64,000 nucleotides of DNA, taken from assembly GCF_014203895.1 (NCBI RefSeq), contig NZ_JACHJY010000017.1, forward strand, positions 54,975 to 118,974, read 5' to 3'. A program made the translations under genes and the position numbers. Shown here piece after piece: positions 9,290 through 18,160 of this stretch. The first letter of the stretch is position 1; each line of letters opens with the position of its first letter. The notes under the pieces were generated by a model, which ran no database searches, had not been told where the DNA came from, and worked only from the letters and a program-made list of their open reading frames with translations. The DNA comes from Streptomyces nymphaeiformis. Its GTDB lineage: Bacteria; Actinomycetota; Actinomycetes; Streptomycetales; Streptomycetaceae.

Positions 9290-9930
9290 ACCTGGTTCCG
9301 AAACAGCCGGCCGTCCGGTACCACGCCGAAGCGGTCGATGTACGCACGGAGGACACGCACGAACTGCGGCGGGACGGGTACGGTCCGGGTAGCGGTAGCC
9401 GCGCGGCACTTGAGCGAGTGCACCTCTTGCACGGCGCCGTCATCCGTCCAGTCCTTGCCGGCGGTGACCACGCCACCGGACAGGTTGAGCATGCCCCAAC
9501 CGGTCTCGGGTGGACGGCACTGCTCGAGCCGGAGGCGAACGACCTCTGCCGGCCGGGCAGCCACGCTTGCGTCGTGCCGTCTCGGCCGCGGCCTTCTTGC
9601 CGTCCAGCTTGCGGCACAGGGCGTCCAGCGCCCGTCGCAGCACGTCCGCTTCCGCGAGGGCGCTGACAGGCGGGGAGTTCCGCTTCATCCGTTCCAGGGC
9701 CTTCCGCCACTCCTCCTTCGGCTCCTCAGGCCCTGCGTTCTTGTTGAACGCCCACGAGTACAAGGCGCGCCGTAGCGCTCGTGGCTCCGAGTAGGTGGTA
9801 CCCGGCAGTACGAGGGCAGGCGTGATGATGGCGAATGCACCGGCCAGGGTGCGGCGGGTGCCGCCCGGTGTGCGGTCCCATCGCTGATCGAGGTGTTCGT
9901 GGACCAGCCGTTGTGGGTCGCGTGCATGCG
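9290..9930 (-). pseudogene. Tyrosine recombinase (phage-type integrase) relic 1
   Basis: The minus strand encodes, in two frames, an N-terminal core-binding piece (RRALYSWAFNKNA, LERMKRNSPPVSALAEADVL) and then MAARPAEVVRLRLEQC through VVPDGLFR-like residues. Both closely match the second integrase at 15175-16010. About 60 residues between the pieces are missing or shifted near 9565. The catalytic C-terminus with the second Arg and the Tyr is absent after about 9290. It is dead, and probably a scar of an old integrative element. Confidence 0.8.
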
Positions 9931-9999
9931 GAGGGCCATGGGCACTTCCGGCGTTCGTGGTGGTGGTCTCGGATGAAGAGGGGGAGGAACGGTGTCGGG

Positions 10000-10850
10000 A
10001 TTCGGCGCCGCCGACCACGAGGTCGCGCGCCATGCTGCAAGGCATCGCATTGCCCGCCATCCGCACCCGGCCCCGCTTCGACCCGCGCCACCGGAAGGTG
10101 TCCGGGAACGCCATCGCGGCGGCGTACTCCTTGGCCTGGAGCATACGGAAGCCACAGTCCTCGACGCGCAGGGCGGGCTGGACCAGGCCGTGTGGTTCCC
10201 GGAGGCGCACACCGGGCGGGGGGTTCGGCGACGGGACGGTGCTTGCTGCCGCAGCCGCGCAGCTCGGCGATGAACGGCGGCGGCACGACGACACCGGTGG
10301 TCTCCCGGGTCGTCACGGTCCGGGCCGGCTGATCGGTCAGGCAGGCGTCGTCGTTCCAGGTGCCTCCGGCGGGGACGAGGAGACCGGTCTCGTTCCTGCC
10401 GGTACAGGTACGCATCGGCCGGTCCGCGCCGAACGGCTGCTTCCCTGTCCCCTCCTTCGACCGGCACCAGGGCGGTGCCGTACTTCTCCAGGCCGGACCG
10501 TGTGCGCGCCATCGTCTTCTCCGCAAGCGACCGGGCGCGGTCGCCGATCCGGGAGGCCTCGATCGACGAGTCGACGATGTCGGCGGCGGCACCGGTCGGG
10601 GGCTTCGCCTCGACGCCGCGGCGCGGGCAGCAGTACACGTACTGCGGTCGTACTTCCCGGCGGTGTTGCCGTTCTTCCACGTCTGCCGGACGTCGACCGG
10701 CCCGCAGCCCGCGGTGACGTCCACCGCTCCATGTCGGGGCAGCGGGTGCCCTTCTGGTGGAACAGGCAGAACCAGCGGTCGCTCCACTGGTCGGTCGCCG
10801 GTCCGGGGTGCCCGGCGAACGCGGCGTTCAGGAACACCTCGTAGGCAACG
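10000..10850 (-). pseudogene. DNA (cytosine-5) methyltransferase relic
   Basis: Pieces of a C5-cytosine methyltransferase are scattered over three minus-strand frames. FAGHPGPATDQWSDRWFCLF lies near 10800, RIGDRARSLAEKTMARTRSG near 10550, and PAGGTWNDDACLTDQPARTV (target-recognition/motif VIII-like) near 10340. CGFRMLQAKEYAAAMAFPD then GSKRGRVRMAGNA (motifs IX-X) lie near 10150-10030. Several frameshifts separate them and the N-terminal SAM and PCQ motifs are missing. It is next to the integrase relic, so both may come from one lost element. Confidence 0.75.
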
Positions 10851-10854
10851 ACCT

Positions 10855-10930
10855 GGCGGCCGACGGCCCCGGAGGCGCCGGTGACCAGGATCGTCTGCAC
10901 GTCGATACGTCTGTCCGTCTGTGTCTGCGG
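10855..10930 (-). pseudogene. NAD(P)-binding oxidoreductase N-terminal relic
   Basis: About 20 codons reading VQTILVTGASGAVGRQVVA form the first strand, Gly-rich loop and helix of a Rossmann fold (NmrA/SDR type). They run straight into methyltransferase-derived sequence. It is a truncated gene start joined to the neighbouring relic. Confidence 0.5.
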
Positions 10931-10947
10931 CATGCTCCGAGCGTTGG

Positions 10948-10978
10948 AGCCCTTGCGGACAGCTACGATCCGCAAGGG
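10948..10978 (-). terminator. Perfect 11-bp hairpin after the kinase gene
   Basis: GCCCTTGCGGA and TCCGCAAGGGC pair perfectly around a 9-nt loop, starting 9 bases beyond the kinase stop codon. It is a strong intrinsic-terminator candidate. Confidence 0.65.
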
Positions 10979-10986
10979 CGGTGACC

Positions 10987-12678
10987 TCAGGACGCGGGCA
11001 GGGTCGACACGACCTTGCCGGAGGCGTCGGCGGCGAGATAGCCGCTGGCCCTGTAGTCGTTGCTGAGGTAGAAGCGCAGTGTCGGACGGTCGTCGTTGAA
11101 GGTCCAGCGGTCGACGATCACGTAGCGCATCGTGGGGTCGTCCACCTTGAGGTCGCGTTCGCCGCGCTTCATCAGCGCGGGGAGGCTGTCCCAGGGCATC
11201 GTGGACACGTCGAAGGGCTGCTCGTCGGCGTCGTCGGCGCTGATGGTGCCGCCGGGGCCGGTCTTCCTGGCCACGCCGGCCCGGTACTCGTACGCGTCGT
11301 AGGTCTTCGCGCCGGGCCGGGTCGGGATGTTCGCCAGGGCGTACTCCTCGTAGACCGTCAGATCCTTGATCGTCGTGGTGCCGCTCGCCCGGCGGAGCTC
11401 CGCGATGACGGCACGGACGTTGGCGGTGGTGAGGAGGCTGCCGCGGACCGCGGGCGCGGAGGCGGAGGCGGCCGGGGCCGTGCCCGAGCTCTGGCCAGGG
11501 GTACGTACGGCGCCGGTCGGCGAGACGCCGCCCTTCGCCCCGGAGGTCCCGCCGCTGCCGTCGCCACCGTCGTTGCCGTCGGGGAACAGATTCACGACGC
11601 CGATCACCACGGCGGCCGCCAGCGCGAGGCCGACGGCGACGCCTGCGGCGCGCTTGCGCGGGCTCGAGGGCGCGGGGGTGGGCAGCGTCGGCGGACCGAA
11701 GCCCGCGCCCGGCGCGGCGGGCGGGCCGTAGGCGGGGTGCGGGTACGGCGCGGGCGCAGGCGCGTACGGGCCGGGGGCGGCAGGAAGGGCGACGGGGGCG
11801 GAAGGAACAGCGGCGGAAGCAGGAGCCGCGGCCGCGCCGCCCTCCGCCTCCGCCAGCAGCCGGTCCAGGAGCGCCCCGTCCGGCCGCTGCGCCGGATCAC
11901 GGACGAGGAGCCGGGTCAGTACGGGACCCAGCGCGCCGGACCGCACCGGCACGGGGATCGGGTCGTCGAGCACCGCGACCACGGTCGCGAGGCCGGTGGC
12001 GCGGCGCAGCGGGTGGTGGCCCTCGGCCGCCACGTACAGGAGCATGCCGAGCGACCACAAGTCGGAGGCCGGGTTGCCCTCCTCGCCGCGGACCCGCTCG
12101 GGGGCGATGAACTCCGGCGAGCCGATCAGGTCGCCGGTGGAAGTGAGCCGGGAGGTGGCGCCGTCGAACGCGGCGATGCCGAAGTCGGTGAGCACGGCCC
12201 CGCCTTCGTGGCGGAGCAGGACGTTGGCGGGTTTGACGTCGCGGTGCTGGATGCCGGCGGTGTGCGCGGCGCGCAGTGCGGAGAGGACCTGGCGGCCGAG
12301 GGCGAGCACCTCGGGGACGGGCATCGGGCCCGCAGCGAGCCGGTCGTGCACGGAACTGCCCTCGACGAGCTCCATCACGATCCACGGGTGCGAGCCGTCC
12401 TGTGGCTCGACGATGTGGTGGATCGTCACGACGTGCGGGTTCGACACCCGGGCCAGGGCGCGGGCTTCGCGGACGGCGCGTTCGCGCAGCTGCGCGGCGA
12501 ATCCGGGGTTCGCGTCCTCGACGGCGGGGTCGGGCGGGCGGACCTCCTTGAGGGCGACGTCGCGGTCGAGGGCGATGTCGCGGGCGCGCCAGACGGTGCC
12601 CATACCGCCGCTGCCGAGTCGGGAGATCAGTCGGAAGCGTCCGTCGACCAGGGGTCTTCGGTCGTGATTCGTGCTCAT
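10987..12678 (-). CDS. Membrane-anchored Ser/Thr protein kinase (PknB-like)
   Basis: Hanks-type kinase of 563 residues. The Gly-rich loop is LGSGGMGTVW, the ATP Lys is K44 (VALKEV), the catalytic loop is HRDVKPANVLL (Asp147), DFG is at 165-167, and APE appears as IAPERV. A Pro/Ala-rich cytoplasmic linker (about 280-340) leads to one transmembrane helix (about 344-365) and an external C-terminal domain of about 200 residues. That domain has no recognisable PASTA repeats. It probably senses an extracellular or envelope signal. Upstream and downstream hairpins isolate it as a single transcription unit. Confidence 0.92.
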   Translation of the reverse strand: MSTNHDRRPLVDGRFRLISRLGSGGMGTVWRARDIALDRDVALKEVRPPDPAVEDANPGFAAQLRERAVREARALARVSNPHVVTIHHIVEPQDGSHPWIVMELVEGSSVHDRLAAGPMPVPEVLALGRQVLSALRAAHTAGIQHRDVKPANVLLRHEGGAVLTDFGIAAFDGATSRLTSTGDLIGSPEFIAPERVRGEEGNPASDLWSLGMLLYVAAEGHHPLRRATGLATVVAVLDDPIPVPVRSGALGPVLTRLLVRDPAQRPDGALLDRLLAEAEGGAAAAPASAAVPSAPVALPAAPGPYAPAPAPYPHPAYGPPAAPGAGFGPPTLPTPAPSSPRKRAAGVAVGLALAAAVVIGVVNLFPDGNDGGDGSGGTSGAKGGVSPTGAVRTPGQSSGTAPAASASAPAVRGSLLTTANVRAVIAELRRASGTTTIKDLTVYEEYALANIPTRPGAKTYDAYEYRAGVARKTGPGGTISADDADEQPFDVSTMPWDSLPALMKRGERDLKVDDPTMRYVIVDRWTFNDDRPTLRFYLSNDYRASGYLAADASGKVVSTLPAS

Positions 12679-12700
12679 GGGCGGTCATCGTAGGCGGTTT

Positions 12701-12737
12701 CGGGTGACAGGCCGGAGCGGGCCCGGCCTGTCACCCG
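12701..12737 (-). terminator. Perfect 13-bp hairpin after the acyl-CoA dehydrogenase relic
   Basis: CGGGTGACAGGCC (12701-12713) pairs perfectly with GGCCTGTCACCCG (12725-12737), with an 11-nt loop. It stands 22 bases beyond the stop of the relic at 12759 and just upstream of the kinase start. It is probably the preserved terminator of the lost gene. Confidence 0.6.
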
Positions 12738-12758
12738 GCGCGGGGTGCGGCAAGGCGG

Positions 12759-13065
12759 CTACCGGGCCATCTCGTACGCGCCGGACAGCACCTCGACGCG
12801 CGGCGAGCGCTCCGTGTCGACGACCGGGCGGCGGACCGCGCCGAGCGCCCACTGCTGCTGCGCCTCGGTCACGGAGTCTTTCCGTGGAGCTCGACGGCGT
12901 GCGCGGATCAGTCGCGGACGAGGGCTGCGAAGAGCTCGTCGAGCAGGTCCGCGTCGAGGCCGGTCAGGACCATCTGCTCCCGGACGAACTGGGCGTGGAC
13001 GACCAGCCCGAAGAGCCGGCCGACGGCGAACAGCAGGTCCAGGTCGCGGCTCTGCTCGGCTCACC
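12759..13065 (-). pseudogene. Acyl-CoA dehydrogenase C-terminal relic
   Basis: Two minus-strand frames join into a C-terminus typical of actinobacterial acyl-CoA dehydrogenases. First comes LDLLFAVGRLFGLVVHAQF with LDADLLDELFAALVRD, then, after a frameshift near 12900, SVTEAQQQWALGAVRRPVVD and LSGAYEMAR before the stop. The catalytic and FAD-binding domains are absent. The family assignment is from memory of the conserved tail. Confidence 0.6.
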
Positions 13066-13203
13066 GTCGCTCGGCTCACCGTCGCCACAGACCATCGGTC
13101 AGGGGTCCGCTCCGTGCCGACCAAGATCCGGGCCATACGCGGACCAGCCGCCTACGGCTTGCCCGCATCGTGGTCGTTCCTGCTGGTCAGCAGCCACACG
13201 AGG

Positions 13204-13270
13204 CGTGTACCACCAGCACTCGAAGAACCTGCTGGTGTCGTACTCGCCGAAGGAGCTCGGCTTCTTCTAG
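13204..13270 (+). pseudogene. Aldehyde dehydrogenase C-terminal relic (copy 2)
   Basis: The frame reads QHSKNLLVSYSPKELGFF then stop. This tail and the following hairpin-forming 50 bases are nearly repeated at 14951-15075. No upstream dehydrogenase sequence is present. Confidence 0.65.
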
Positions 13271-13271
13271 G

Positions 13272-13316
13272 GGCATGGGAAGAGGTGCATAACCGGGGCT
13301 TTTGCCCGTCAGGCGC
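13272..13316 (+). repeat. Terminator-like repeat unit, first copy
   Basis: Contains GGGCTTTTGCCCGTCAGGCG, then CCTCTC, shared with 15038-15063. It follows a dehydrogenase tail in both places. The stem is less perfect here than in the second copy. The two copies flank 1.6 kb holding a SnoaL-like gene and a broken IS630. Confidence 0.6.
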
Positions 13317-13440
13317 CTCTCCCTCGCCCCACGCAGGCAGGGGTCGTGTTTACACCTAGTTTTATGACCGGGATGGTTCACCGTGACCGGAAGGCGGCTC
13401 GCGGGACGAGCGCACGCGAAACGGCTGGTATTACTGGGGC

Positions 13441-13818
13441 ATGCAGGAAGAGACCGCACGCTCCGCGATCGACACATTCATCTCCGCGTTCAACGCCTCG
13501 GACGACAACTATGTGACTGCCCTGCTCTCCCAGGCTCTGACCTCAGACGTGGTCTTCTGGGGGCCGTTGGGCCGCAGCGAAGGAATCGCTGCGGTCGAGC
13601 GGTTCGTGCTGGACATCCGGCGCCACCCGGCGGGGACCGGCACGATGGTGCGCTGCTCAGCGGTGGACATGCCTGACGAATGGGCCCGGTACCAGTGGGT
13701 CTTCACCACGCCTGATGGAGGCCCCCGGCTGGCGGGAACGGACGTCGTCCATCTGCGACGGAGCCTCATCGACCAGGTCATCGTCTTTGCGGGGGAGATC
13801 GGGCCGTCCGCCTCCTGA
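13441..13818 (+). CDS. SnoaL-like / NTF2-superfamily protein
   Basis: Compact protein of 125 residues beginning MQEETARSAIDTFISAFNA, the usual first helix of NTF2-like (SnoaL, nuclear transport factor 2) folds. An alpha+beta cone follows with QALTSDVVFWGPLGRSEG and YQWVFTTPDG. These proteins bind small hydrophobic ligands or act as small isomerases or cyclases; no catalytic set can be assigned here. The gene is complete and isolated between two dehydrogenase-tail repeats, with a convergent broken IS630 downstream, so it may be cargo of an old insertion. Confidence 0.75.
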   Translation: MQEETARSAIDTFISAFNASDDNYVTALLSQALTSDVVFWGPLGRSEGIAAVERFVLDIRRHPAGTGTMVRCSAVDMPDEWARYQWVFTTPDGGPRLAGTDVVHLRRSLIDQVIVFAGEIGPSAS

Positions 13819-13822
13819 GTCA

Positions 13823-14849
13823 TCCTTCTGCCGCTGCCCTTCCCCTGAACTTGCCCCCTTCGGCGCTCGGGGGCTGCGGTGGTGGGAGTTGGCCAGGGTG
13901 AACTGCCGCAGCGGGCCGAAGTGGGCCTCGATCGGGTTGGCCCAGGAGGCGTAGGTCGGGGTGAAACACAGTTCGACCTTGTTCTTCTTCGCCCAGCGGC
14001 GGATGTCGGCGCAGGTGCGGGCGGAGAGGTTTCCCAGGATGATGTAGATGGGAACGCCGTCGGGGCGGGCGGCGCGGATCGATTGAGCGCGGCCAGGGTG
14101 TTGGCGGTGCCCTTGCGGCGGCGGTTGACGCCCCACAGGCGGTCGTCGCCCACGGAGTAGCAGCCGTGGAAGTACGTAGGGGGGAAGTAGGTGACGCCGC
14201 GGGTGCGGCGGTAGGTCGCCGGCAGCCGGTTTGGCTTGCCCTGCTTGGCCCAGCAGGAGCCTGCGGTGGGCCGGATCCCCAGGGGCCCGAACTCGTCGAA
14301 GGCGAAGACCCGGTCCGGGAAGCGTTCCAGCACCTGCTCGATCCGGCCGAGCTTGGCGTCGCGATCAGGGTCGGGTGACTCCTTCCAGGTCTTGGTGCGC
14401 TGGAAGGTGATGCCACGGCGCCGGAGTAGGCACCGTAAGGCTTCACGTCCGATGCGGATGACACCTCCGTGCACTTTGCTCAAGTAGGCGGCGTGTTCGC
14501 GGATCGACCAGCGGGTGAAGGGCTGGCCGAGCTTGCTGGGGCGAGTGGTGGCCGTCCGGATGACGAAGTCCTCGTCATCACGACTGAGCAGGCGGGGACG
14601 GCCTCCCGCCCACTGAGGGTCCAGGCAGGTCAGGCCGATCTCGTTGAAGCGGTGGATCGCATCGTCCACGGTGTCCTCGTCGGCTTGGACCAGCTGGGCG
14701 ATCACCGGCACCCGGTTCCCACCCGCCGAGGCGAGCAGCATCGTCGCGCGCCGATAGCGCACCGAACTCGTGCTGCCCCGGCGCACGATCTGCTGCAGCT
14801 TCTGCCCCTCCTGGTCGGTCAGTCTGCGTACACGGACAGGCTCAGCCAC
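13823..14849 (-). pseudogene. IS630 family transposase, frameshifted and truncated
   Basis: Starts at a GTG (VAEPVRVRRLTDQEGQKL). It has the winged-helix N-terminus and DDE region with VFAFDEFGPLGIRPTAGSCW. A frameshift near 14085 moves the reading to IYIILGNLSARTCADIRRWA and NKVELCFTPTYASWANPIEA. The normal ending after the catalytic Glu region is lost past LANSHH. It is inactive. Confidence 0.85.
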
Positions 14850-14878
14850 CGCGCCTCCAGTCGGAGTTTTATCAAAGC

Positions 14879-15012
14879 CCGCACATTCTGCTTTCGGCGG
14901 GACGAAGCAGTCCGGCATCGGCCGCGAGACCCACAAAATGATGCTGGAGCACTATCAGTGGACGAAGAATCTGCTGGTGTCGTACTCGCCTAAGAAGCTC
15001 GGCTTCTTCTAG
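14879..15012 (+). pseudogene. Aldehyde dehydrogenase C-terminal relic (copy 3, longest)
   Basis: About 44 codons beginning AHSAFGGTKQSGIGRETHKM and ending TKNLLVSYSPKKLGFF. This is the conserved end of NAD-dependent aldehyde dehydrogenases, including the FGGxKQSGIGRE motif. Sequence upstream belongs to the IS630 relic. It lies 160 bp from the 3' end of an integrase gene, the place expected for an attachment site restored at a gene end. Confidence 0.75.
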
Positions 15013-15023
15013 AGGCACAAAAA

Positions 15024-15063
15024 GAGGCTCCTGACCTGGGCTTTTGCCCGTCAGGCGCCTCTC
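15024..15063 (+). terminator. Hairpin after aldehyde dehydrogenase tail (second repeat copy)
   Basis: GAGGCTCCTGAC and GTCAGGCGCCTC pair around CTGGGCTTTTGCCC, itself able to pair. It lies 12 bases past the dehydrogenase stop and has a near copy at 13272-13316. It is probably the original terminator of the dehydrogenase gene. Confidence 0.6.
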
Positions 15064-15174
15064 GCTCGCGCCTCCCAGGGCGAAGCCGAGTTTGCGTTGA
15101 AACTCCCAGTTCCTCCCACCGGTATCCCACTCCTGACCAGCGCTTCCGGACCAGTCACGGACCAAAACTCCGAC

Positions 15175-16010
15175 TCAGCCCGCGGCCTCACCTCGGCTGA
15201 CGCGCTCCCACTCCTCCATGGACTGCTCGATGAGGCGGTTGGCCTGCTCCCGCACGCCGTCCAGGAACTTGGCGTAGTGGCGGAAGAGAACCTCGATGCT
15301 CTGACCCGCGCGGCGAGCGCATTCGGCTGGGTCCACACCGGAGTACAACCAGAACGAGATGCCGGCGTGCCGGAGATCGTAGGGCCGCTTGGCCAGCCCG
15401 GAGCCGAGCTCCATGCGCGTGAGCACGTACTCCCGAGCCCGCGCCCACGTCGTGCCATAGGCCGCTGGGTCCACGTAGTTGCCGGCCTGATTCCGGAACA
15501 GCCGGCCGTCCGGTGCCACACCGAAGCGGTCGATGCGTGCACGGAGTACACGCACGAACCGCGGCGGGATGGGCACGGGCCGAGTCGCGGTAGCCGCGCG
15601 ACGCTTGAGCGAGTGCACCTCATGCACCGCGCCGTCATCTGTCCACTCCTTGCCTGCGGTGACGACACCACCCGACAGGTTGAGCATGCCCCACCCGGTC
15701 TCGGGAAGATGGCACTGCTCAAGCCGGAGGTGAATGACCTCCGCCGGCCGCATCGCCGCGTAGTACATGCAACCGAAGAACGCCTTCAGATGAGGGCCCC
15801 GCCCGCGCTGCTGAGCGACTGCCGCGAGGAGCCGCGCAACTTGTGCCGGGTTGGGAACTGCAGCCGGGTCAACCTCCTCGTTGACGGCCGGAGCGTTCCA
15901 CCGGAGGCCGTTGAGGGGGTTCTCCGCGAAGTACCCTTTCTCCACTGCCGTGTTGAGCACTTCATTGAGCTTCTTCGAGTTGGCCACCGATCGGGTGATG
16001 GGCCGTGAAG
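15175..16010 (-). pseudogene. Tyrosine recombinase (integrase) 2, N-terminally truncated
   Basis: Keeps most of the catalytic domain: Arg in AAMRPAEV, PYDLRHAGISFWL with the second Arg and His, and the likely nucleophile Tyr in RHYAKFL. The N-terminal half is gone; upstream of SVANSKKLNEVLNTAVEKGY the frame runs into an IS5 element's end. A start at 16089 would be inside that element. Normal length is over 400 residues. Closely related to the relic at 9290-9930. Probably non-functional, though the catalytic half is well preserved. Confidence 0.8.
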
Positions 16011-16020
16011 CGCAACGAAG

Positions 16021-16080
16021 GAGGCCCCCGAGCTGTTGATCGAGATGTCTGACACCTTGATCACGTTGCTCGGGGGCCTC
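16021..16080. repeat. 13-bp inverted repeat at the IS5 left boundary
   Basis: GAGGCCCCCGAGC (16021-16033) and GCTCGGGGGCCTC (16068-16080) are perfect inverted repeats around a 34-nt loop. The structure stands between the truncated integrase and the transposase start. It may block read-through transcription into the transposase or mark the element end. Confidence 0.6.
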
Positions 16081-16081
16081 G

Positions 16082-16831
16082 TTGGTCACCTATCTTGCCG
16101 CACTTGACCTGCCGCATGCGCTCGTGGAGTGGGTCACCATGCTGATCGTCACCCGTGAGGGCGACCGGCCCTGCAAGCTCCGTCCGTCTCAGCGCGCGAT
16201 GGTGGCACTGGTGTACCTACGAGAGCACACGACTCTGGCGAAGATCGCCGCCGGGTTCGGGATCAGCGAGTCCACCGCCCACGCCTACACCCGCGCGGTC
16301 GTCGACATGCTCGCCGAACGAGCACCGGGTCTGCTCAAGACGCTGCGCGAGCACGATCCCGACTTCATCCTGCTCGACGGCACCCTCGCCGAGTGCGACC
16401 GGGTCGGCGACGGCCGGGCCGACTACTCCCACAAACACCGGCGCCACGGCGTGAACGTGCAGGTCGTCACCGACCCCTGCGGCCGGCTGCTGTGGCTCTC
16501 GCCCGCCCTGCCGGGCCGCACACACGACCTGACCGCCGCCCGCACCCACCGGATCATCCGGATCTGCGAGCGCCAGGGCGTTCCCATCCTGGCCGACCTC
16601 GCCTACCAAGGCGCAGGACCGTGGCTGACCACCGGCATCAAACGCAAGCCACTCCAGAAACTCACTCCCACCGAAAAGACCCTCAACCGGGCGCTGGCCG
16701 CAGCACGAGCGCCCGTTGAACGCGGTGTCGCGATCCTGAAGTCCTGGCGGATCTTCCGCAGGTCCCGGTGCAGCCCCAACCGCATGACGTCAATCGTCAA
16801 GGCCATCCTCACGCTGGAGCGGCAACGGTGA
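16082..16831 (+). CDS. IS5-type transposase (DDE_Tnp_4)
   Basis: Apparently intact 249-residue transposase. The N-terminus carries an HTH (TLAKIAAGFGISESTAHAYT). The DDE core shows FILLDGTLAECDRV (first Asp), LPGRTHDLTAAR and ILADLAYQGAG (second Asp), and APVERGVAILKSW (Glu). This combination is typical of IS5-superfamily DDE_Tnp_4 proteins. It interrupts the integrase on its left. I could not define a matching right-hand inverted repeat after 16831. A small fragment of a relative lies at 35345-35430. Confidence 0.85.
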   Translation: MVTYLAALDLPHALVEWVTMLIVTREGDRPCKLRPSQRAMVALVYLREHTTLAKIAAGFGISESTAHAYTRAVVDMLAERAPGLLKTLREHDPDFILLDGTLAECDRVGDGRADYSHKHRRHGVNVQVVTDPCGRLLWLSPALPGRTHDLTAARTHRIIRICERQGVPILADLAYQGAGPWLTTGIKRKPLQKLTPTEKTLNRALAAARAPVERGVAILKSWRIFRRSRCSPNRMTSIVKAILTLERQR

Positions 16832-16903
16832 CGATCCCCAGTGAGTGCTTCGTCTGGCGATAACCGCCACATGAGGCGCTCACCCGGAACCGAACCCCTG
16901 GCG

Positions 16904-18049
16904 TCAGTCCTGGTCTTGGCCGTACTGGGCCGCGTACCAACTGGAGTCGATGGCGGGGTTGCGCAGCGCCCCCCAGAATCGGTCGTCAGGTATCGGTGGC
17001 AGGGGCTGATTGCCCAGGTCCGCATGCAGGTCCGCACGCCAGTCGAGAGTGAAGTGACTCCGGATCTCCGCGCTCTCGCACACGGACCTGTACGGGGACC
17101 CCCAGATCCCAAGGGCTATTTTCTCCGCGGCCCACCTGCGTGTGTGGTCTCGGCCGGTGTCGGCCTGTGCGAGCACCGCGCGGAGTCGCAAGGCGAGGGG
17201 GCCGGTCTGGTCCGGCTGCGGCGGGGCCACACCGCGTTCCCACGCGTCCAGGGCTGTCTTGACCTCCGGATAGTTGTTCAGGCCCGTTTCGACCGCCAGT
17301 CTGCGCGCCTGCTTCCGCGCGGCATCGACCACCTGCTCGTACGGCAGAACTGCGATCAGCGCACCGAGTTCCTCATGCCCGTCCAGGTGGCTCACGTGGA
17401 GGAGGTCGGTGGGACTGTAGGACAGGTTCAGCTCTGGCAGCTGCTCATCTGGTGCGGAAAGGGGCTCGTCGGCACTGTACTGCGGCCTGGCAGGCGGACG
17501 CCCCTCCCAGAACAGCCGGCCGTTGAAGGTGACGACACCGGCGTCCTGGCCGCGCTCCAGCGTGCCGGCCAGTTCGGTCAGATACTCACCCAGCGAGTCG
17601 GCCTGCCCGAAACTGGTGCCGGTCTCGTCGAAGAACCGTCCGATCACACCGAAGGAGTCCCGCCCGGTACGGCAATCCATCAGAAGACCGTCCGACGTCA
17701 CGTCGTAAGAACCGAACTTCACGTAGTCGTGAAGCCAGTAGCCCTCGGTCTCCCCATCGAGGCCCTGGTCGATGCCGCGCAAGAACCCGGTGTCCCCGAG
17801 GATTCCGCTCACTCCGAGCAACCGGTCGCCCGTGCTGAAGCGGAAAGCTTCAGGGCCCTCCAGCGCCCCGTTGTGCCGGAGGAGTGAAGCGACCAGGTCT
17901 GGAGGAAATGTGACCCCCAGTTCCTGTTGCGCTGCTGCGATCTCCTCGTCTCCTGCGGGCGGCCGAAGCGTGGCAAAGGTGCGGGGCGCGTGCTCGCGCA
18001 GCCACGCGTCGATGCGATTCCATGCGTCCTGGACCAGGTCTGATGTCAT
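16904..18049 (-). CDS. SMI1/KNR4 family (SUKH-like) protein
   Basis: Protein of 381 residues with an N-terminal SMI1/KNR4 domain (RPPAGDEEIAAAQQELGVTF, PPDLVASLLRHNGALEG, then the acidic WLHDYVKFGSY area). In bacteria such domains are often immunity proteins or adaptors. The C-terminal 170 residues are of unknown fold. I prefer the ATG at 18049, which has AAGGT about ten bases upstream; an ATG at 18070 lies in an adjoining IS5 relic. No toxin gene is adjacent. Confidence 0.75.
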   Translation of the reverse strand: MTSDLVQDAWNRIDAWLREHAPRTFATLRPPAGDEEIAAAQQELGVTFPPDLVASLLRHNGALEGPEAFRFSTGDRLLGVSGILGDTGFLRGIDQGLDGETEGYWLHDYVKFGSYDVTSDGLLMDCRTGRDSFGVIGRFFDETGTSFGQADSLGEYLTELAGTLERGQDAGVVTFNGRLFWEGRPPARPQYSADEPLSAPDEQLPELNLSYSPTDLLHVSHLDGHEELGALIAVLPYEQVVDAARKQARRLAVETGLNNYPEVKTALDAWERGVAPPQPDQTGPLALRLRAVLAQADTGRDHTRRWAAEKIALGIWGSPYRSVCESAEIRSHFTLDWRADLHADLGNQPLPPIPDDRFWGALRNPAIDSSWYAAQYGQDQD

Positions 18050-18066
18050 AGGGCCGACCTTAGACG

Positions 18067-18160
18067 TCATCTCAATTGGCTCAGTGGGCTGTAGGCCGTG
18101 GCGGGAAACGTTGAGCGTCTGGTGCCGGACGGGCTGTGGGAGCTGTTCCAGCGAGTTGCC
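18067..18160 (+). mobile_element. Left-end relic of an IS5-type element
   Basis: Starts TCATCTCAATTGGC and encodes NVERLVPDGLWELFQRV, matching the end and the first residues of the degenerate transposase at 22960-23800. Only the first 90 bases remain. It touches the SMI1 gene's start region and may have altered its promoter. Confidence 0.65.

Noticed and set aside
10921..12693. 590-codon plus-strand frame opposite the kinase
   Set aside because: Antisense of a clear Hanks-type kinase with all catalytic motifs.
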